Shown here: piece after piece, positions 37,650 to 46,870 of the stretch | Numbering within the stretch: the first letter of the stretch is position 1 | Layout: every line of letters begins with the position of its first letter | DNA from: Sphingomonas sp. 32-62-10 | Lineage (GTDB): Bacteria > Pseudomonadota > Alphaproteobacteria > Sphingomonadales > Sphingomonadaceae | Assembly: GCA_002280555.1 (NCBI GenBank) | Contig: NCEE01000018.1 | Span: forward strand, 7,730-71,729 | Reading direction: 5' to 3' | Length of the DNA: 64,000 nt | Translations under genes and position numbers: made by a program | The notes under the pieces: model-generated | What the model saw: the letters and a program-made list of their open reading frames with translations, nothing else | Databases searched by the model: none | What the model was told of the DNA's origin: nothing

Positions 37650-38870
37650 TCAGGTCAGTGCCGAATAAATCAACGTCTTCAACTCGCGGCGAATGGGGTA
37701 GGCGCTCGATGGGCGCAGCTGGGTCATAAACACCATATGGATATGCTCGACCGGATCGATGAAAAAGGCGGTTGAAAACATCCCGCCCCAATAAAACTCA
37801 CCTTCCGAACCCGGGATCATCGTCCGGGCGACATCGATATTTACCGCAAAGCCAAGCCCGAAGCCCGTCCCGGCATTCGCGGCTTCACTGAACAAGGATT
37901 TCGACATCGATGCGAGATCGGCGCCGCCGGGCAAATGATTGCGCGTCATCAGATCCAATGTCTTGCGCCCCACGATCCGCACGCCGTCGAGCGTCCCGCC
38001 ATTCAGGCACATCGTGCAGAAACGGTGATAATCGAGCGCGGTCGAGACCAGCCCGCCACCGCCTGACAGGAATTTGGGCTGGCGGCTCCACGCGCTGGCC
38101 GCGCCGCGATCGAACATCACCGGTTTGCCGCCGGGGACGAAATCATAGCAATCGGTCAGCCGGTGGACCTTGTCTTCGGGCACCGCGAAGAAGGTGTCGT
38201 GCATCCCGAGCGGTTCGAAAATCCGCGTCCGGTAAAATTCGTCGAGCTTCATGCCCGAAACCCGCTGGATCACCGCGCCCAGCACATCGGTTGCCACCGA
38301 ATAATTCCACGCGGACCCCGGCGAAAACTCGAGCGGCAGCTTGCCGAGCGCGCCCACGAATTCGTCGAGATCGAAATTGCCGTGCCAGTTCTCGAGCCTG
38401 CCCTCACGGTACGCCGCATCGATGTTCGACCGGTTCTGGAAGCCATAGGTCAACCCGGCGGTATGCCGCAGCAGATCGACCATCCGCATCGGCTCATCGG
38501 TCGGCCGCGTCATGAACGGCACGCCCGCGCCGCCGCCATTATAGACGCCCAGCCCCTTGAACTCGGGCAGCACGTGGTGAACTGGCGTGTCGACCGCGAC
38601 CAGCCCTTCCTCCACCAGCATCATGAACGCGATCGAGGTGACCGGCTTGGTCATGCTGGCGATGCGGAACAAGGATGTCTCGTCGATCGCCGCGCCACCC
38701 TCCCGCGCCGCACCCTGGCTCGAAAAATGGACGATCTCGCCATCGCGGGCGATCAATATCTGGGCATTGGGCAGCTTGCCCGGCGCAACATAACGATCGT
38801 GCAGCAGTGCATCGATCCGAGCGAGGCGGCTCGAATCAAGGCCGTGCGATTCGGGCTTGGCGATCTTCAT
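37650..38870 (-). CDS. Serine hydrolase of the beta-lactamase/PBP4-EstB class
   Basis: A 406-residue protein with the SxxK nucleophile motif in ASMTKPVTSIAFM and the YxN-like second motif as YSV in WNYSVATDVLGA. The third motif is not obvious. No signal peptide precedes MKIAKPESHGLDSSRLAR, so it is probably cytoplasmic or membrane-associated and acts as an esterase, not a beta-lactamase. The ATG at 38870 is used because homology starts there; the upstream in-frame extension is not conserved-looking. It is co-oriented with the FadJ-like gene. Confidence 0.86.
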   Translation of the reverse strand: MKIAKPESHGLDSSRLARIDALLHDRYVAPGKLPNAQILIARDGEIVHFSSQGAAREGGAAIDETSLFRIASMTKPVTSIAFMMLVEEGLVAVDTPVHHVLPEFKGLGVYNGGGAGVPFMTRPTDEPMRMVDLLRHTAGLTYGFQNRSNIDAAYREGRLENWHGNFDLDEFVGALGKLPLEFSPGSAWNYSVATDVLGAVIQRVSGMKLDEFYRTRIFEPLGMHDTFFAVPEDKVHRLTDCYDFVPGGKPVMFDRGAASAWSRQPKFLSGGGGLVSTALDYHRFCTMCLNGGTLDGVRIVGRKTLDLMTRNHLPGGADLASMSKSLFSEAANAGTGFGLGFAVNIDVARTMIPGSEGEFYWGGMFSTAFFIDPVEHIHMVFMTQLRPSSAYPIRRELKTLIYSALT

Positions 38871-39010
38871 GCCTGTTCCATACCCTGCGCCATACCCCTG
38901 CTTCGAAACTTGTGATCCCCTATTGCCTTGAGCGGCGCGTGAATCAACACTAACCTTGGGCAAAATGGCAGATAAGCCAAACCCGAAATTCAAGAGTTGG
39001 AGAAGATGCC

Positions 39011-40774
39011 GTGGCCGATACCTCTCTCAACGAGCCCCTGATCGCGCTCGATCCATCCTGGCCGAAAATGTCGATGGCGGAAATTGACGCGATCCTGACG
39101 GCGCCCGGCGCACGGTTTGAAATGGAGACGGTCGAGATCGGCGGCGTCCCCACCCGCACCTGGAAGAATGCGCCCGCCAACCTCGCGCTGCTCGTCCAGA
39201 TGGCGCGCGCCTATGGCAGCCGCGAATTCACCATTCATGAGGATGAGCGCGTCACCTATGAAGCGCAGTACCGCGCCGTCGCCACCTTCGCCACGAAGCT
39301 GCAGGCGATGGGCGTCGGCAAGGGGGACCGGGTCGCACTCGCCATGCGCAACCTGCCCGAATGGCCGGTGATATTCTTCGCCACAGTGAGCATCGGTGCG
39401 ATCATCGTGCCGCTCAACGCGTGGTGGACCGCGGGCGAGCTCGATTACGGCATCAACGATTCGGGCGCGAAGCTGCTGATCCTCGATGATGAGCGCCATG
39501 ATCGGCTGTCGGGCCATTATGATGCCTTTGCGGGGGTCGAGCGCATCCTCGTCGCCCGCGCCACCGCGCCGCTCACGGGCAAGGCAAGCCGCCTCGAAGA
39601 CCTGATCGGCACCCCGCATGACTGGGCGACCTTGCCCGAAGTGCCATTCCCCCAGGTCGCCATCGCGCCGGAGGATGACGCGACGATTTTCTACACCAGC
39701 GGCACCACCGGCAACCCCAAGGGCGCGCTCGGCACGCACCGCAACCTCATCACCAATATCTTCTCCAGCGCGTTCGGCGCGGCCCGCACCTTGATGCGCC
39801 GCGGCGACGAAATCCCGGCGCCCACCCCCAAGACGCTCCTCACGGTCATCCCGCTGTTCCACGTCACCGCGTGCAGCGCCGCGCTGATGGGCGTGGTCGC
39901 GGCGGGCAGCACGATGATCTTCATGCGCAAATGGGATCCCGTCCGCGCGATGGAGATTATCGAGCGTGAGAAGGTCCACGCCACCGGCGGCGTGCCGACC
40001 ATCGCGTGGCAATTGCTCGAACATCCCGATCGCCCGAAATATGATCTGTCGTCGCTGGAGGCGATTTCCTATGGCGGCGCCCCGTCCGCGCCCGAACTCG
40101 TCAAGCGCATCTATACCGAATTCGGCGCGCTGCCCGGCAATGGCTGGGGCATGACGGAAACGATGGCGACCGTCACCGGCCATAGTGCCGAGGATTATCT
40201 CAACCGCCCGACCAGCGCAGGCCCGCCAGTCGCGGTCGCCGATCTGAAGATCATGGATGAGGACGGCGTGAACGAACTGCCCGTGGGCGAGGTCGGCGAG
40301 CTATGGGCGCGCGGGCCAATGGTGGTGAAAGGCTATTGGAACAAGCCAGAGGCGACCGCGGCGACCTTCGTCAATGGCTGGGTCCGCACCGGCGATCTCG
40401 CCCGGCTCGACGATGAAGGCTTCGTCTATATCGTCGATCGCGCCAAGGACATGATCATCCGCGGCGGCGAGAATATCTATTCGAGCGAGGTCGAAAACGT
40501 CCTCTACGCCCACCCCGCCGTCACCGATTGCGCCCTGATCGGAATCCCGCACCGCACGCTCGGCGAAGAACCCGCCGCCGTCGTCCACCTCGCCCCCGGC
40601 ATGGAAGCGACCGAAGCCGAACTACAAGCCTGGGTGAAGGCGCGTCTCGCGATCTTCAAGACGCCGGTGGCGATTAGGTTTGTGAAGGAAACGCTGCCCC
40701 GGAATGCGAACGGGAAGATTTTGAAGAAGGATTTGAAGGTGCTGTTTGAGGACCGGGTGGGGGTGGCGGCCTGA
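39011..40774 (+). CDS. AMP-dependent acyl-CoA synthetase/ligase
   Basis: A 587-residue adenylate-forming enzyme that activates fatty or aromatic acids to CoA thioesters. Visible: ATP-binding P-loop YTSGTTGNPKGALGTH, GNGWGMTETMATVTGH, VRTGDLARLDDEGFVYIVDR (adenylation) and the hinge KDMIIRGGENIYSSEVE, with the catalytic lysine in PRNANGKILKKDL. The GTG start at 39011 follows GGAGAAG. It is the last gene before the accessory module and diverges from the serine hydrolase. Confidence 0.94.
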   Translation: MADTSLNEPLIALDPSWPKMSMAEIDAILTAPGARFEMETVEIGGVPTRTWKNAPANLALLVQMARAYGSREFTIHEDERVTYEAQYRAVATFATKLQAMGVGKGDRVALAMRNLPEWPVIFFATVSIGAIIVPLNAWWTAGELDYGINDSGAKLLILDDERHDRLSGHYDAFAGVERILVARATAPLTGKASRLEDLIGTPHDWATLPEVPFPQVAIAPEDDATIFYTSGTTGNPKGALGTHRNLITNIFSSAFGAARTLMRRGDEIPAPTPKTLLTVIPLFHVTACSAALMGVVAAGSTMIFMRKWDPVRAMEIIEREKVHATGGVPTIAWQLLEHPDRPKYDLSSLEAISYGGAPSAPELVKRIYTEFGALPGNGWGMTETMATVTGHSAEDYLNRPTSAGPPVAVADLKIMDEDGVNELPVGEVGELWARGPMVVKGYWNKPEATAATFVNGWVRTGDLARLDDEGFVYIVDRAKDMIIRGGENIYSSEVENVLYAHPAVTDCALIGIPHRTLGEEPAAVVHLAPGMEATEAELQAWVKARLAIFKTPVAIRFVKETLPRNANGKILKKDLKVLFEDRVGVAA

Positions 40775-40888
40775 GGGGGACGACTTGCCCGGCCACCACA
40801 TCAGCCCATTCTTCCACCTCGGTCAAATGAACTAAAAATTAATTCGCGATGCCCTTGCAAGAATTCTGTGTTTCATCTCCTCCATTGT

Positions 40889-40930
40889 GAAGGCACCCCG
40901 CCTTCTCCGACGTGCCAAAGCGTGCACGTC
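40889..40930 (+). promoter_or_regulatory. Paired inverted repeats upstream of the GHKL ATPase gene
   Basis: A perfect hairpin GAAGGC-ACCCC-GCCTTC (40889-40905) is followed by a 7-base inverted repeat GACGTGC-8-GCACGTC (40909-40930), which ends ten bases before the GGAGA ribosome site of the gene at 40951. It could be an operator or an mRNA leader structure. No regulator is assigned. Confidence 0.5.
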
Positions 40931-40950
40931 ACAGCAAACGGAGATGAACA

Positions 40951-42783
40951 ATGATTAATAATGACAATTCTGCACCGGAGCCAACGATTAATTGGTCGGC
41001 AGATGCGCCCAAAGGCGGTAGGGCCGTTATGAACCGCGTCTTGAAGGACGGCGCCGCAGTACCGCTTTTCTTCGCTCAGACGTTGATCTCGTCGCTACGC
41101 GACGTGGGCTACAACACAACCACTTCGGCTCTGTGCGAACACGTCGACAATGCGATTCAGGCTGGTGCCGACGAGGTTCGCGTTTATTTTCGCCAAACGG
41201 GAAAGACGGGCGACGCAGTAATCGACGCAGCCATCTACGACAACGGTCGCGGCATGGCGCCAAACGTTCTGAAGGTGGCCACCTCGTTCGGCGGGTCGAT
41301 GAACTTCAATAATCGCTCTGGCATCGGTCGTTTCGGGATGGGAATGAAGACCGCTGCGCTCAGCATGAGTCCTGTCATGGAGCTCTACTCTTGGCAGGAG
41401 CCAGGCGCGTACTACAACATGACCCTCGATGTGGAGGCGATCGGTCGTGAACGTAGCAACGCCGTTGAGCTGCCTGACCCCACATTAATGAACGAACTGC
41501 CTGACGAGATTACTGATCTATTTACCAAGCCGATGAGTTTTCCAAATAGCGCCGCAGAGCAGGATCTGCTCGTCGAGCGCGGCAGCGACGTCGATGAGAA
41601 GCTTGGCGCTTCTGGCACTGTAATTTATATGCCCGATTGCGACCGCTTAACATATGCCAAGTCTCGAACGCTGGTCGAACATGCGGTAAAAGAAATGTCG
41701 AGAGTTTACCGGCGTGCCATTTCATCGGGCCTCAAGCTTTATGTCAACAATCGTCTCGTCGAGGCGTTCGATCCAACATATTCGATGGCAAATGCCCGTC
41801 ATACGAAAATGATTGAACTGTCTGCGAAAACAAGCCGCCTCTTGTTCGCGAAGTCGATATCAATCCCCTTGCGCGAGCACGGTAACGATACTGCTGAGAT
41901 TGTTATCCGGCTTTACCGCCTTCCAATTGAGGAATGGTCCACTCTGACGCGCAAGGTGCAGAAGAACGACCTTCAGATATTCAATGGGCTCACAGTATCA
42001 ATGCTTCGCAATGATCGCGAGGTGTTTGCTGGCCCAATGCCGGATCTTACCACGAGACACACGGTAACACATTGGTATCGCATTCAGATCGACTTCCCGG
42101 GCGAGCTCGACGAAGCGTTCGGCGTTGCAGCAAACAAGCAGGGTGTCCGTCCTAAGGGTTACGTAAGGGATGCAATCAAAAAGGCAATTGGCGACGACAT
42201 CACCACTATAAACGACGAGATCAGGCGGTTTCAGGGCGCACAAAAGAGCGCGCGAAATGGCGGGCAGCCTAGCTCGTCTGAAGCTAAGGCAACGGAATCA
42301 GATCAGCATCAGGCAAAGCCGCTTGAGTTGACTGCCGAGGAAGAGGCGCAGCTAGACGACAATCTACGTACCCTCGCCATCGCGCTTCGCCGTAACGGCG
42401 AATCTGACGACGCTGCATTCGAACGGATAAAAGCATCCAAATATCTTATCGAGTTCAAGCACGATGAATACTGGCCCTTTTATCATGTCGAGCACCGGTT
42501 CGGCCGAGTCATACTCACACTCAACACAGCGCATCCTTTTTTCGATCATCTATACGAACCGCTGCGGAAAATGGGTAGCGGACCGGAACTGGCCGACGAA
42601 GAGAATGTGGAGGCCCCGGCTAGTGATGAGCAGGGTGGTCCGCTAGTGGCACTTGAGCTTCTACTACTTTCACTTGGTCGCGCCCAGTCGCAGATTGGCG
42701 CAGGGAATGAGGAGGCGAAAAAGACGATGGAAACCCTTCGACGGGAATGGTCGGAAACCTATCGGATACAGTTGAACGCGTAA
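40951..42783 (+). CDS. GHKL-type (Hsp90/MutL/MORC-like) ATPase, accessory
   Basis: A 610-residue ATPase of the GHKL fold. The N box is ALCEHVDNAIQAGAD (E63, D66, N67), box G1 is DNGRGM (97-102) and box G2 is GIGRFGMGMKTAAL (124-137). A transducer-like alpha/beta region follows to about 390, then a charged linker (about 430-460) and a C-terminal domain with LTLNTAHPFFDHLYEPL. There is no nuclease motif, HTH or kinase DHp domain. GHKL ATPases of this length often sit in restriction/defence or mobile gene sets. This one has only one neighbour of its kind, a sigma-4-like gene 86 bases downstream. Codon choice looks less GC-biased than the flanks. Confidence 0.86.
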   Translation: MINNDNSAPEPTINWSADAPKGGRAVMNRVLKDGAAVPLFFAQTLISSLRDVGYNTTTSALCEHVDNAIQAGADEVRVYFRQTGKTGDAVIDAAIYDNGRGMAPNVLKVATSFGGSMNFNNRSGIGRFGMGMKTAALSMSPVMELYSWQEPGAYYNMTLDVEAIGRERSNAVELPDPTLMNELPDEITDLFTKPMSFPNSAAEQDLLVERGSDVDEKLGASGTVIYMPDCDRLTYAKSRTLVEHAVKEMSRVYRRAISSGLKLYVNNRLVEAFDPTYSMANARHTKMIELSAKTSRLLFAKSISIPLREHGNDTAEIVIRLYRLPIEEWSTLTRKVQKNDLQIFNGLTVSMLRNDREVFAGPMPDLTTRHTVTHWYRIQIDFPGELDEAFGVAANKQGVRPKGYVRDAIKKAIGDDITTINDEIRRFQGAQKSARNGGQPSSSEAKATESDQHQAKPLELTAEEEAQLDDNLRTLAIALRRNGESDDAAFERIKASKYLIEFKHDEYWPFYHVEHRFGRVILTLNTAHPFFDHLYEPLRKMGSGPELADEENVEAPASDEQGGPLVALELLLLSLGRAQSQIGAGNEEAKKTMETLRREWSETYRIQLNA

Positions 42784-42869
42784 CGCGGGGTGGACCGTTA
42801 ATAGCCCGAACTTGCAAATCACTGTAATCTAGCTTCTAATGAGATTGGGTATGTCGATGCCCAACGGTT

Positions 42870-43415
42870 GTGAACCGCCCCGAAACGGACATAGCGTTCC
42901 GTTCGGGGATCCCGCAACTGAAAGGCATCGTCGCCCGAAACCCGCAGCCAACATTGGTTGCACAGATATGGGAAGACGATATGACGGAAATTCCTTATAA
43001 ATGGCGTGCTTACCTCGCGCTTCAGGCCGAACTAGGTCAACGCGGCGACGTTAGCTCGGTTACCTTGGGCATAGAGGCCGGTCTGAATCACCTCCTCGAA
43101 GACCCGTGTCCGACACCCGATTCTGTTAGGCGGGCAATAGCGGCCGGGTCACGGCGCAACCGTTACGCCGACGGACTACTCGCGAAGTATGTTAGCTCTT
43201 CCGGCTACCGACTTGACGGGGTCACGGCGATCGAAGCGCGTTCCAACCTCGAAAAAATCCGTAGCGGCCTTTCGTCCGCCACAGTGGCGATACTATTAGA
43301 GGCCGCATGCGGCGAAGACAGCACGCATATGGCCGCAAAACGTGGCACCACCATAACTGCGATACAGACCCGCCTTTCACGCGCTCGGTCTTCGGCACGT
43401 AGACTAGCGGCCTGA
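42870..43415 (+). CDS. Sigma-region-4-like HTH protein
   Basis: The C terminus matches sigma factor region 4: LSSATVAILLEAACGEDSTH, then MAAKRGTTITAIQTRLSRAR (HTH), followed by RSSARRLAA. Sigma region 2 is absent, so it is probably a DNA-binding regulator and not a true sigma factor. The GTG at 42870 gives 181 residues. An ATG at 42981 (144 residues), preceded by GGGAAGACGAT, may be the true start, since a hairpin (42878-42908) covers the region after the GTG. It is 86 bases downstream of the GHKL gene on the same strand, which supports a functional pair. No annotated relative was recognised. Confidence 0.72.
   Translation: MNRPETDIAFRSGIPQLKGIVARNPQPTLVAQIWEDDMTEIPYKWRAYLALQAELGQRGDVSSVTLGIEAGLNHLLEDPCPTPDSVRRAIAAGSRRNRYADGLLAKYVSSSGYRLDGVTAIEARSNLEKIRSGLSSATVAILLEAACGEDSTHMAAKRGTTITAIQTRLSRARSSARRLAA
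42878..42908 (+). promoter_or_regulatory. Hairpin at the 5' end of the sigma-4-like gene
   Basis: Near-perfect inverted repeat CCCCGAAACGGA / TTCCGTTCGGGG with a 7-base loop. If transcription starts upstream of it, the hairpin would block ribosome access to the GTG; if it is a binding site, it could control transcription of the shorter form from ATG 42981. Confidence 0.5.
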
Positions 43416-43423
43416 TTCAATTT

Positions 43424-43459
43424 GGAAAGACGGCGCGGTCGAGGCCGGGCCGTCTTTCC
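43424..43459. terminator. Terminator-like inverted repeat after the sigma-4-like gene
   Basis: A perfect 11-base stem GGAAAGACGGC / GCCGTCTTTCC with a 14-base loop, 8 bases after the stop codon. There is no long T run, so it may be a weak or rho-assisted terminator. Confidence 0.55.
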
Positions 43460-43831
43460 ATTCGATCAATGCCTCCCAGATTTGGGCAGTAAAGAGCATC
43501 ATTTGGTTTTTCGTATACTGAAAAATGGTCCTGAACTGATTCTCGCAAAACGATTGCCTCACCGAGCATCTGTCCAGTACTAAGATCTACCATCTCAAAT
43601 CAGCCGGTGTTCGTTAAACTTTCCTACAAGGGCCTAATCTGTTAAGTGCTCTTGTATTCATTTCAGCTCGCTAACACTGCTCTTTCCCATCGTCGCACAC
43701 CCGCAGTCGGTCGATCGCCCCGATCCGCGCCTAGCCCCACACGCGACCGAATTTTTTCCAATAGGTCATAACCTTCATAACCTTTGAGCACCCTCAAACT
43801 ACCCCATCACCCCCACACCGCGCCCGCCTCC

Positions 43832-43870
43832 GCAAAAGCGATGGCAACCCGCAACTTCCGCAACTTCACC
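43832..43870 (-). repeat. Dispersed AAGTTGCGG repeat, copy 2
   Basis: Reverse complement reads GGTGAAGTTGCGG, AAGTTGCGG, GTTGCCATCGCTTTTGC. It shares about 35 bases with copy 1 and stands just beyond the glpK stop codon, reaching into no coding sequence. Confidence 0.85.
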
Positions 43871-43879
43871 CCCGCAACT

Positions 43880-45358
43880 TTACGCCCCGGCCAGCCCCAC
43901 CACGCTCTCCACCGCGCGCTGCCACCCCGCCAGCCGGACCTCGCGCGTATCCCCGTCCATGCCCGGTTCGAACACCTCCACCGCGCCGCGCATCGTGCTG
44001 GCTTCCTCCAGCCCGCTGAACAGCCCGCTCCCCACGCCCGCCAGCATTGCGGCGCCCAGCGCGGTCGTCTCGGCGAAGGCGGGGCGTTCCACGGTGATGC
44101 CCAGAATGTCCGCCATGTCCTGCGCCATCCAGTTGTTGGCGACCATGCCGCCATCGATGCGTAAGGAAGCCCAGTCGACCCCGTCGGCCGCGAACGCGGT
44201 TTTCAGGTCATGCGCCTGGTGCGCCATTGCCTCCAGCGCGGCGCGGACGATGTGCGCGCGGGTGTTGATGAAGCTGAGGCCGGAAATGCTCGCGCGCGCC
44301 TCTGGCTGCCACCACGGCGCGCCCAGGCCGGACAGGGCAGGGACCAGATAGACCCCGCCATTATCGGCCACGCTGCGGGCGAGCGCCTCGGTCTCGGCCG
44401 CGGTACCGATCAGCCCGACCGAATCGCGCAGCCATTTGATCAGGCTGCCCGCCACGAACACCGACCCTTCAAGCGCATAGGCGCGCTTGCCGCCCAGCTG
44501 CCACGCGACGGTGGAAAGCAGCCGGTGGCGGGAAAGTGGCGGGGTGCTGCCCGCCTGGGTCAGGATGAACGCGCCGGTGCCGAAGGTCGCCTTGGTCTGG
44601 CCGGGGGCAAGGCAGTACTGGCCGATGGTTGCCGCCTGCTGGTCGCCCGCCATGCCGCAGATCGGGATCGCCGCGCCGAACAAAGTCGTCTCGCCATAGC
44701 GCCCGGCGCAGTCGACAATTTCGGGCAGGGCGCGGGCGGGCGCGCCGAACAGGTCGATCAGCCCGTCGTCCCACCCGCCGCTGCCAATCGCCATCAGCGC
44801 AGTGCGGCTGGCATTGGTGGCGTCGGTGATGTGAAGCCCTCCAGTAAGCTTCCACACCAGCCAGCTTTCGACCGTGCCGATCGCCAGTCTGTCGCCCGCT
44901 TCGGCGAGCTGCGGCCAGTTGGCCATCGCCCAGCCGATCTTGCTGCCGCTGAAATAGGGATCGAGCAGCAGCCCGGTTTTGGCCTGCACCGTGCCCTCAT
45001 GCCCCGCGTCCTTCAGGTCACGGCAGATGCTCGCGGTGCGGCGATCCTGCCAGACGATGGCGGGGGCGAGCGGTTCGCCGGTGGTCTTGTCCCAGAATAC
45101 TACCGTCTCACGCTGATTGGTGATGCCAATCGCCGCGATTTTGTCGGCACCGCCTACCGCGTCGATTGCGGCGCGAGTCACCGCCAGCGTCCGGTCCCAG
45201 ATTTCGGCGGCGTCATGCTCCACCCAGCCGGGTTGCGGATAATGCTGCGTCAGTTCCATCGCTTGGGTGGCGATGCACTGTCCGTCGGGGCTGAACAGCA
45301 TGGCGCGGGTCGAGGTCGTGCCCTCGTCGATCACAAGGATAAGGTCGGTCATGGCCAT
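43880..45358 (-). CDS. glpK: Glycerol kinase
   Basis: Phosphorylates glycerol to glycerol-3-phosphate. The 492-residue protein shows the FGGY-kinase N-terminal motif LVIDEGTTSTRAMLF, GITNQRETVVFWDK, WQDRRTASICRDL, and ATP-site/hinge segments GALSGLGAPWW-like (residues in VPALSGLGAPWWQPEARASI). The C-terminal DGGMVANNWMAQ is present. Start ATG 45358 or 45352 (MTDLI). No glpF/glpD neighbours are present. It is divergent from the AI-2E gene, with 48 bases between starts. Confidence 0.95.
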   Translation of the reverse strand: MAMTDLILVIDEGTTSTRAMLFSPDGQCIATQAMELTQHYPQPGWVEHDAAEIWDRTLAVTRAAIDAVGGADKIAAIGITNQRETVVFWDKTTGEPLAPAIVWQDRRTASICRDLKDAGHEGTVQAKTGLLLDPYFSGSKIGWAMANWPQLAEAGDRLAIGTVESWLVWKLTGGLHITDATNASRTALMAIGSGGWDDGLIDLFGAPARALPEIVDCAGRYGETTLFGAAIPICGMAGDQQAATIGQYCLAPGQTKATFGTGAFILTQAGSTPPLSRHRLLSTVAWQLGGKRAYALEGSVFVAGSLIKWLRDSVGLIGTAAETEALARSVADNGGVYLVPALSGLGAPWWQPEARASISGLSFINTRAHIVRAALEAMAHQAHDLKTAFAADGVDWASLRIDGGMVANNWMAQDMADILGITVERPAFAETTALGAAMLAGVGSGLFSGLEEASTMRGAVEVFEPGMDGDTREVRLAGWQRAVESVVGLAGA

Positions 45359-45406
45359 ATGGCTAGCCGGGATTACAAGCGAGTGGAATGCCGTTAGAGT
45401 GAAACC

Positions 45407-46608
45407 ATGGATGAACCCGTCGGCCCGATGCGAACCCCTGATGATGACGCCCCCGTGCCCGGGGGTGCGGCCAGCGCTGCGCCGCGTGTGTCGGCAGGCT
45501 CGCCGGTGATGGGGGTAGGGGTGCCGCAGCCCGATGCGCGGGCGAGCGCGCTCGATGCGGAAACATTGCGCCGGGATCGGCTGCTCGCCTCGCTCACCTT
45601 GATCGCCGGGCTCGGGCTGGCGCTCGCCTTGCCATTCGCGCTGAAGGCGAGCGGCGGCGCGTGCCCGCGGCGCTGGCGTCGCTGCTCTGCGTGCTGCTGT
45701 TCCTCGCGGCGGCGAACATCGCGCTCGCCGCGATCATCGTGCCCGCCGCGCAGTTTTTCCGCCAGTTGCCCGAAAAGATCGGGCAGATTCAGATGAACAT
45801 CAAGCCGCTGCTCGATCTCTATTCGAGCCTCAACAAATATGTCGATGATACCGCGATGCGGCTGGCGGCAGGCGGCGCCGAAAAGATGGCGAGCGTGGCA
45901 CAGGCGACCAACGTGCCGCCGCGCTCGCTGATCGAACTGATCGCCAGCGCCGCGCCGACCGTGTTCATCCAGATTTTCTTCGGCACCCTGGTGGTGTTCT
46001 TCTTCCTGTCAGGCTGGACGCGGCTGCGGCGGCGCACGATCACCAGCCGCTCGAGCTTCGATGGCGCGATGGCGACCGCGCGCGTGATCCAGGACGTGGT
46101 CGACGATACGTCCTCCTATCTGGGCACGATTACCGCGATCAACCTGTCGCTGGGGCTGTTCGTGGCGTTCGCACTGTGGCTGATGGGGATGCCCTATCCG
46201 CTGATGTGGGGCGGCATCGTCGCGCTGCTCAACTACGTGCCCTATTTCGGACCGATCGTCGCGGCGCTGCTGCTCGCGCTCGGCGGATTGATGGTGTTCA
46301 GCGATCTGTGGGTGGCGTTGATACCCGCCTTCATCGTGATTGGCGCGCATTTGGTTGAGGCGAATGCAATCACCCCGCTGATCGTCGGTCACCGGCTGAC
46401 GATCAACCCGATCATGATCCTGATTTCCCTGAGCTTCTGGGGGTGGGTGTGGGGCACGCCGGGCGCGCTGCTCGCGGTGCCTTTGCTGATCATCCTGCAG
46501 ACCGTGATCGGCGCGGCGGGGCAGCCCGATATCGCCGGTTTCCTGTTTGAACACGGCACCCTGGACCATCAGCGACGGCGCGATGAACGGGCGTCGCGGG
46601 GGGGCTAG
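45407..46608 (+). pseudogene. AI-2E family transporter, internal deletion and frameshift
   Basis: The protein is split between two frames. The first (from ATG 45407) reads an acidic N terminus, then RRDRLLASLTLIAGLGLALALPFALKA. The second begins with ERRRVPAALASLLCVLL (GAG at 45649) and continues through a typical PerM/AI-2E transporter: FRQLPEKIGQIQMNIKPLLD, INLSLGLFVAFALWLMGMPY, YVPYFGPIVAALLLALGGL, VGHRLTINPIMILISLSFWG. The join is at 45645-45649. The linking segment (roughly 25 residues with a helix) is missing. Transport of AI-2 itself is unproven. Sequence error remains possible. Confidence 0.8.
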
Positions 46609-46641
46609 GGGTAAGCCTGCTGGCGATCGTGCGCTCGACGG

Positions 46642-46670
46642 TTGACACTGCCCGGTAGCTAAACTAGTTG
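46642..46670 (+). promoter_or_regulatory. Candidate promoter for tRNA-Asp
   Basis: TTGACA at 46642-46647 is followed after 17 bases by TAGTTG at 46665-46670, 20 bases before the tRNA 5' end. The -35 is consensus, the -10 weak. Confidence 0.4.
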
Positions 46671-46690
46671 CCGCGCCTCACGCTTTACAA

Positions 46691-46767
<77 letters not shown>

Positions 46768-46839
46768 TAGCGCGCAGTCAAGCGCGGATTAAAGCTTTTC
46801 ATTTAGTCCCTTCTGGAATTTATCGCCCACGCGTAGTAT

Positions 46840-46859
46840 CGTTGCGGTTGGTCGCAACG
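46840..46859 (+). promoter_or_regulatory. Hairpin directly upstream of the lipoprotein ribosome site
   Basis: Perfect 7-base stem CGTTGCG / CGCAACG with a GTTGGT loop, immediately before GAGGGG and the ATG at 46871. It may affect translation or mark the end of the preceding transcript. Confidence 0.5.
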
Positions 46860-46870
46860 GAGGGGCAATA

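Larger units (their letters stand above)
43416..43879. other. Intergenic gap between the accessory module and glpK
   Basis: This 464-base gap has the terminator-like hairpin at its left end and one dispersed AAGTTGCGG repeat (43832-43870) at its right end. The middle (43460-43800) is relatively AT-rich and contains no convincing gene or known structure. No direct repeats marking an insertion boundary were found by eye. Confidence 0.55.

Noticed and set aside
40775..43879. Integrated mobile element around the GHKL module
   Set aside because: No integrase, transposase, flanking direct repeats or tRNA end was seen; composition alone is not enough.
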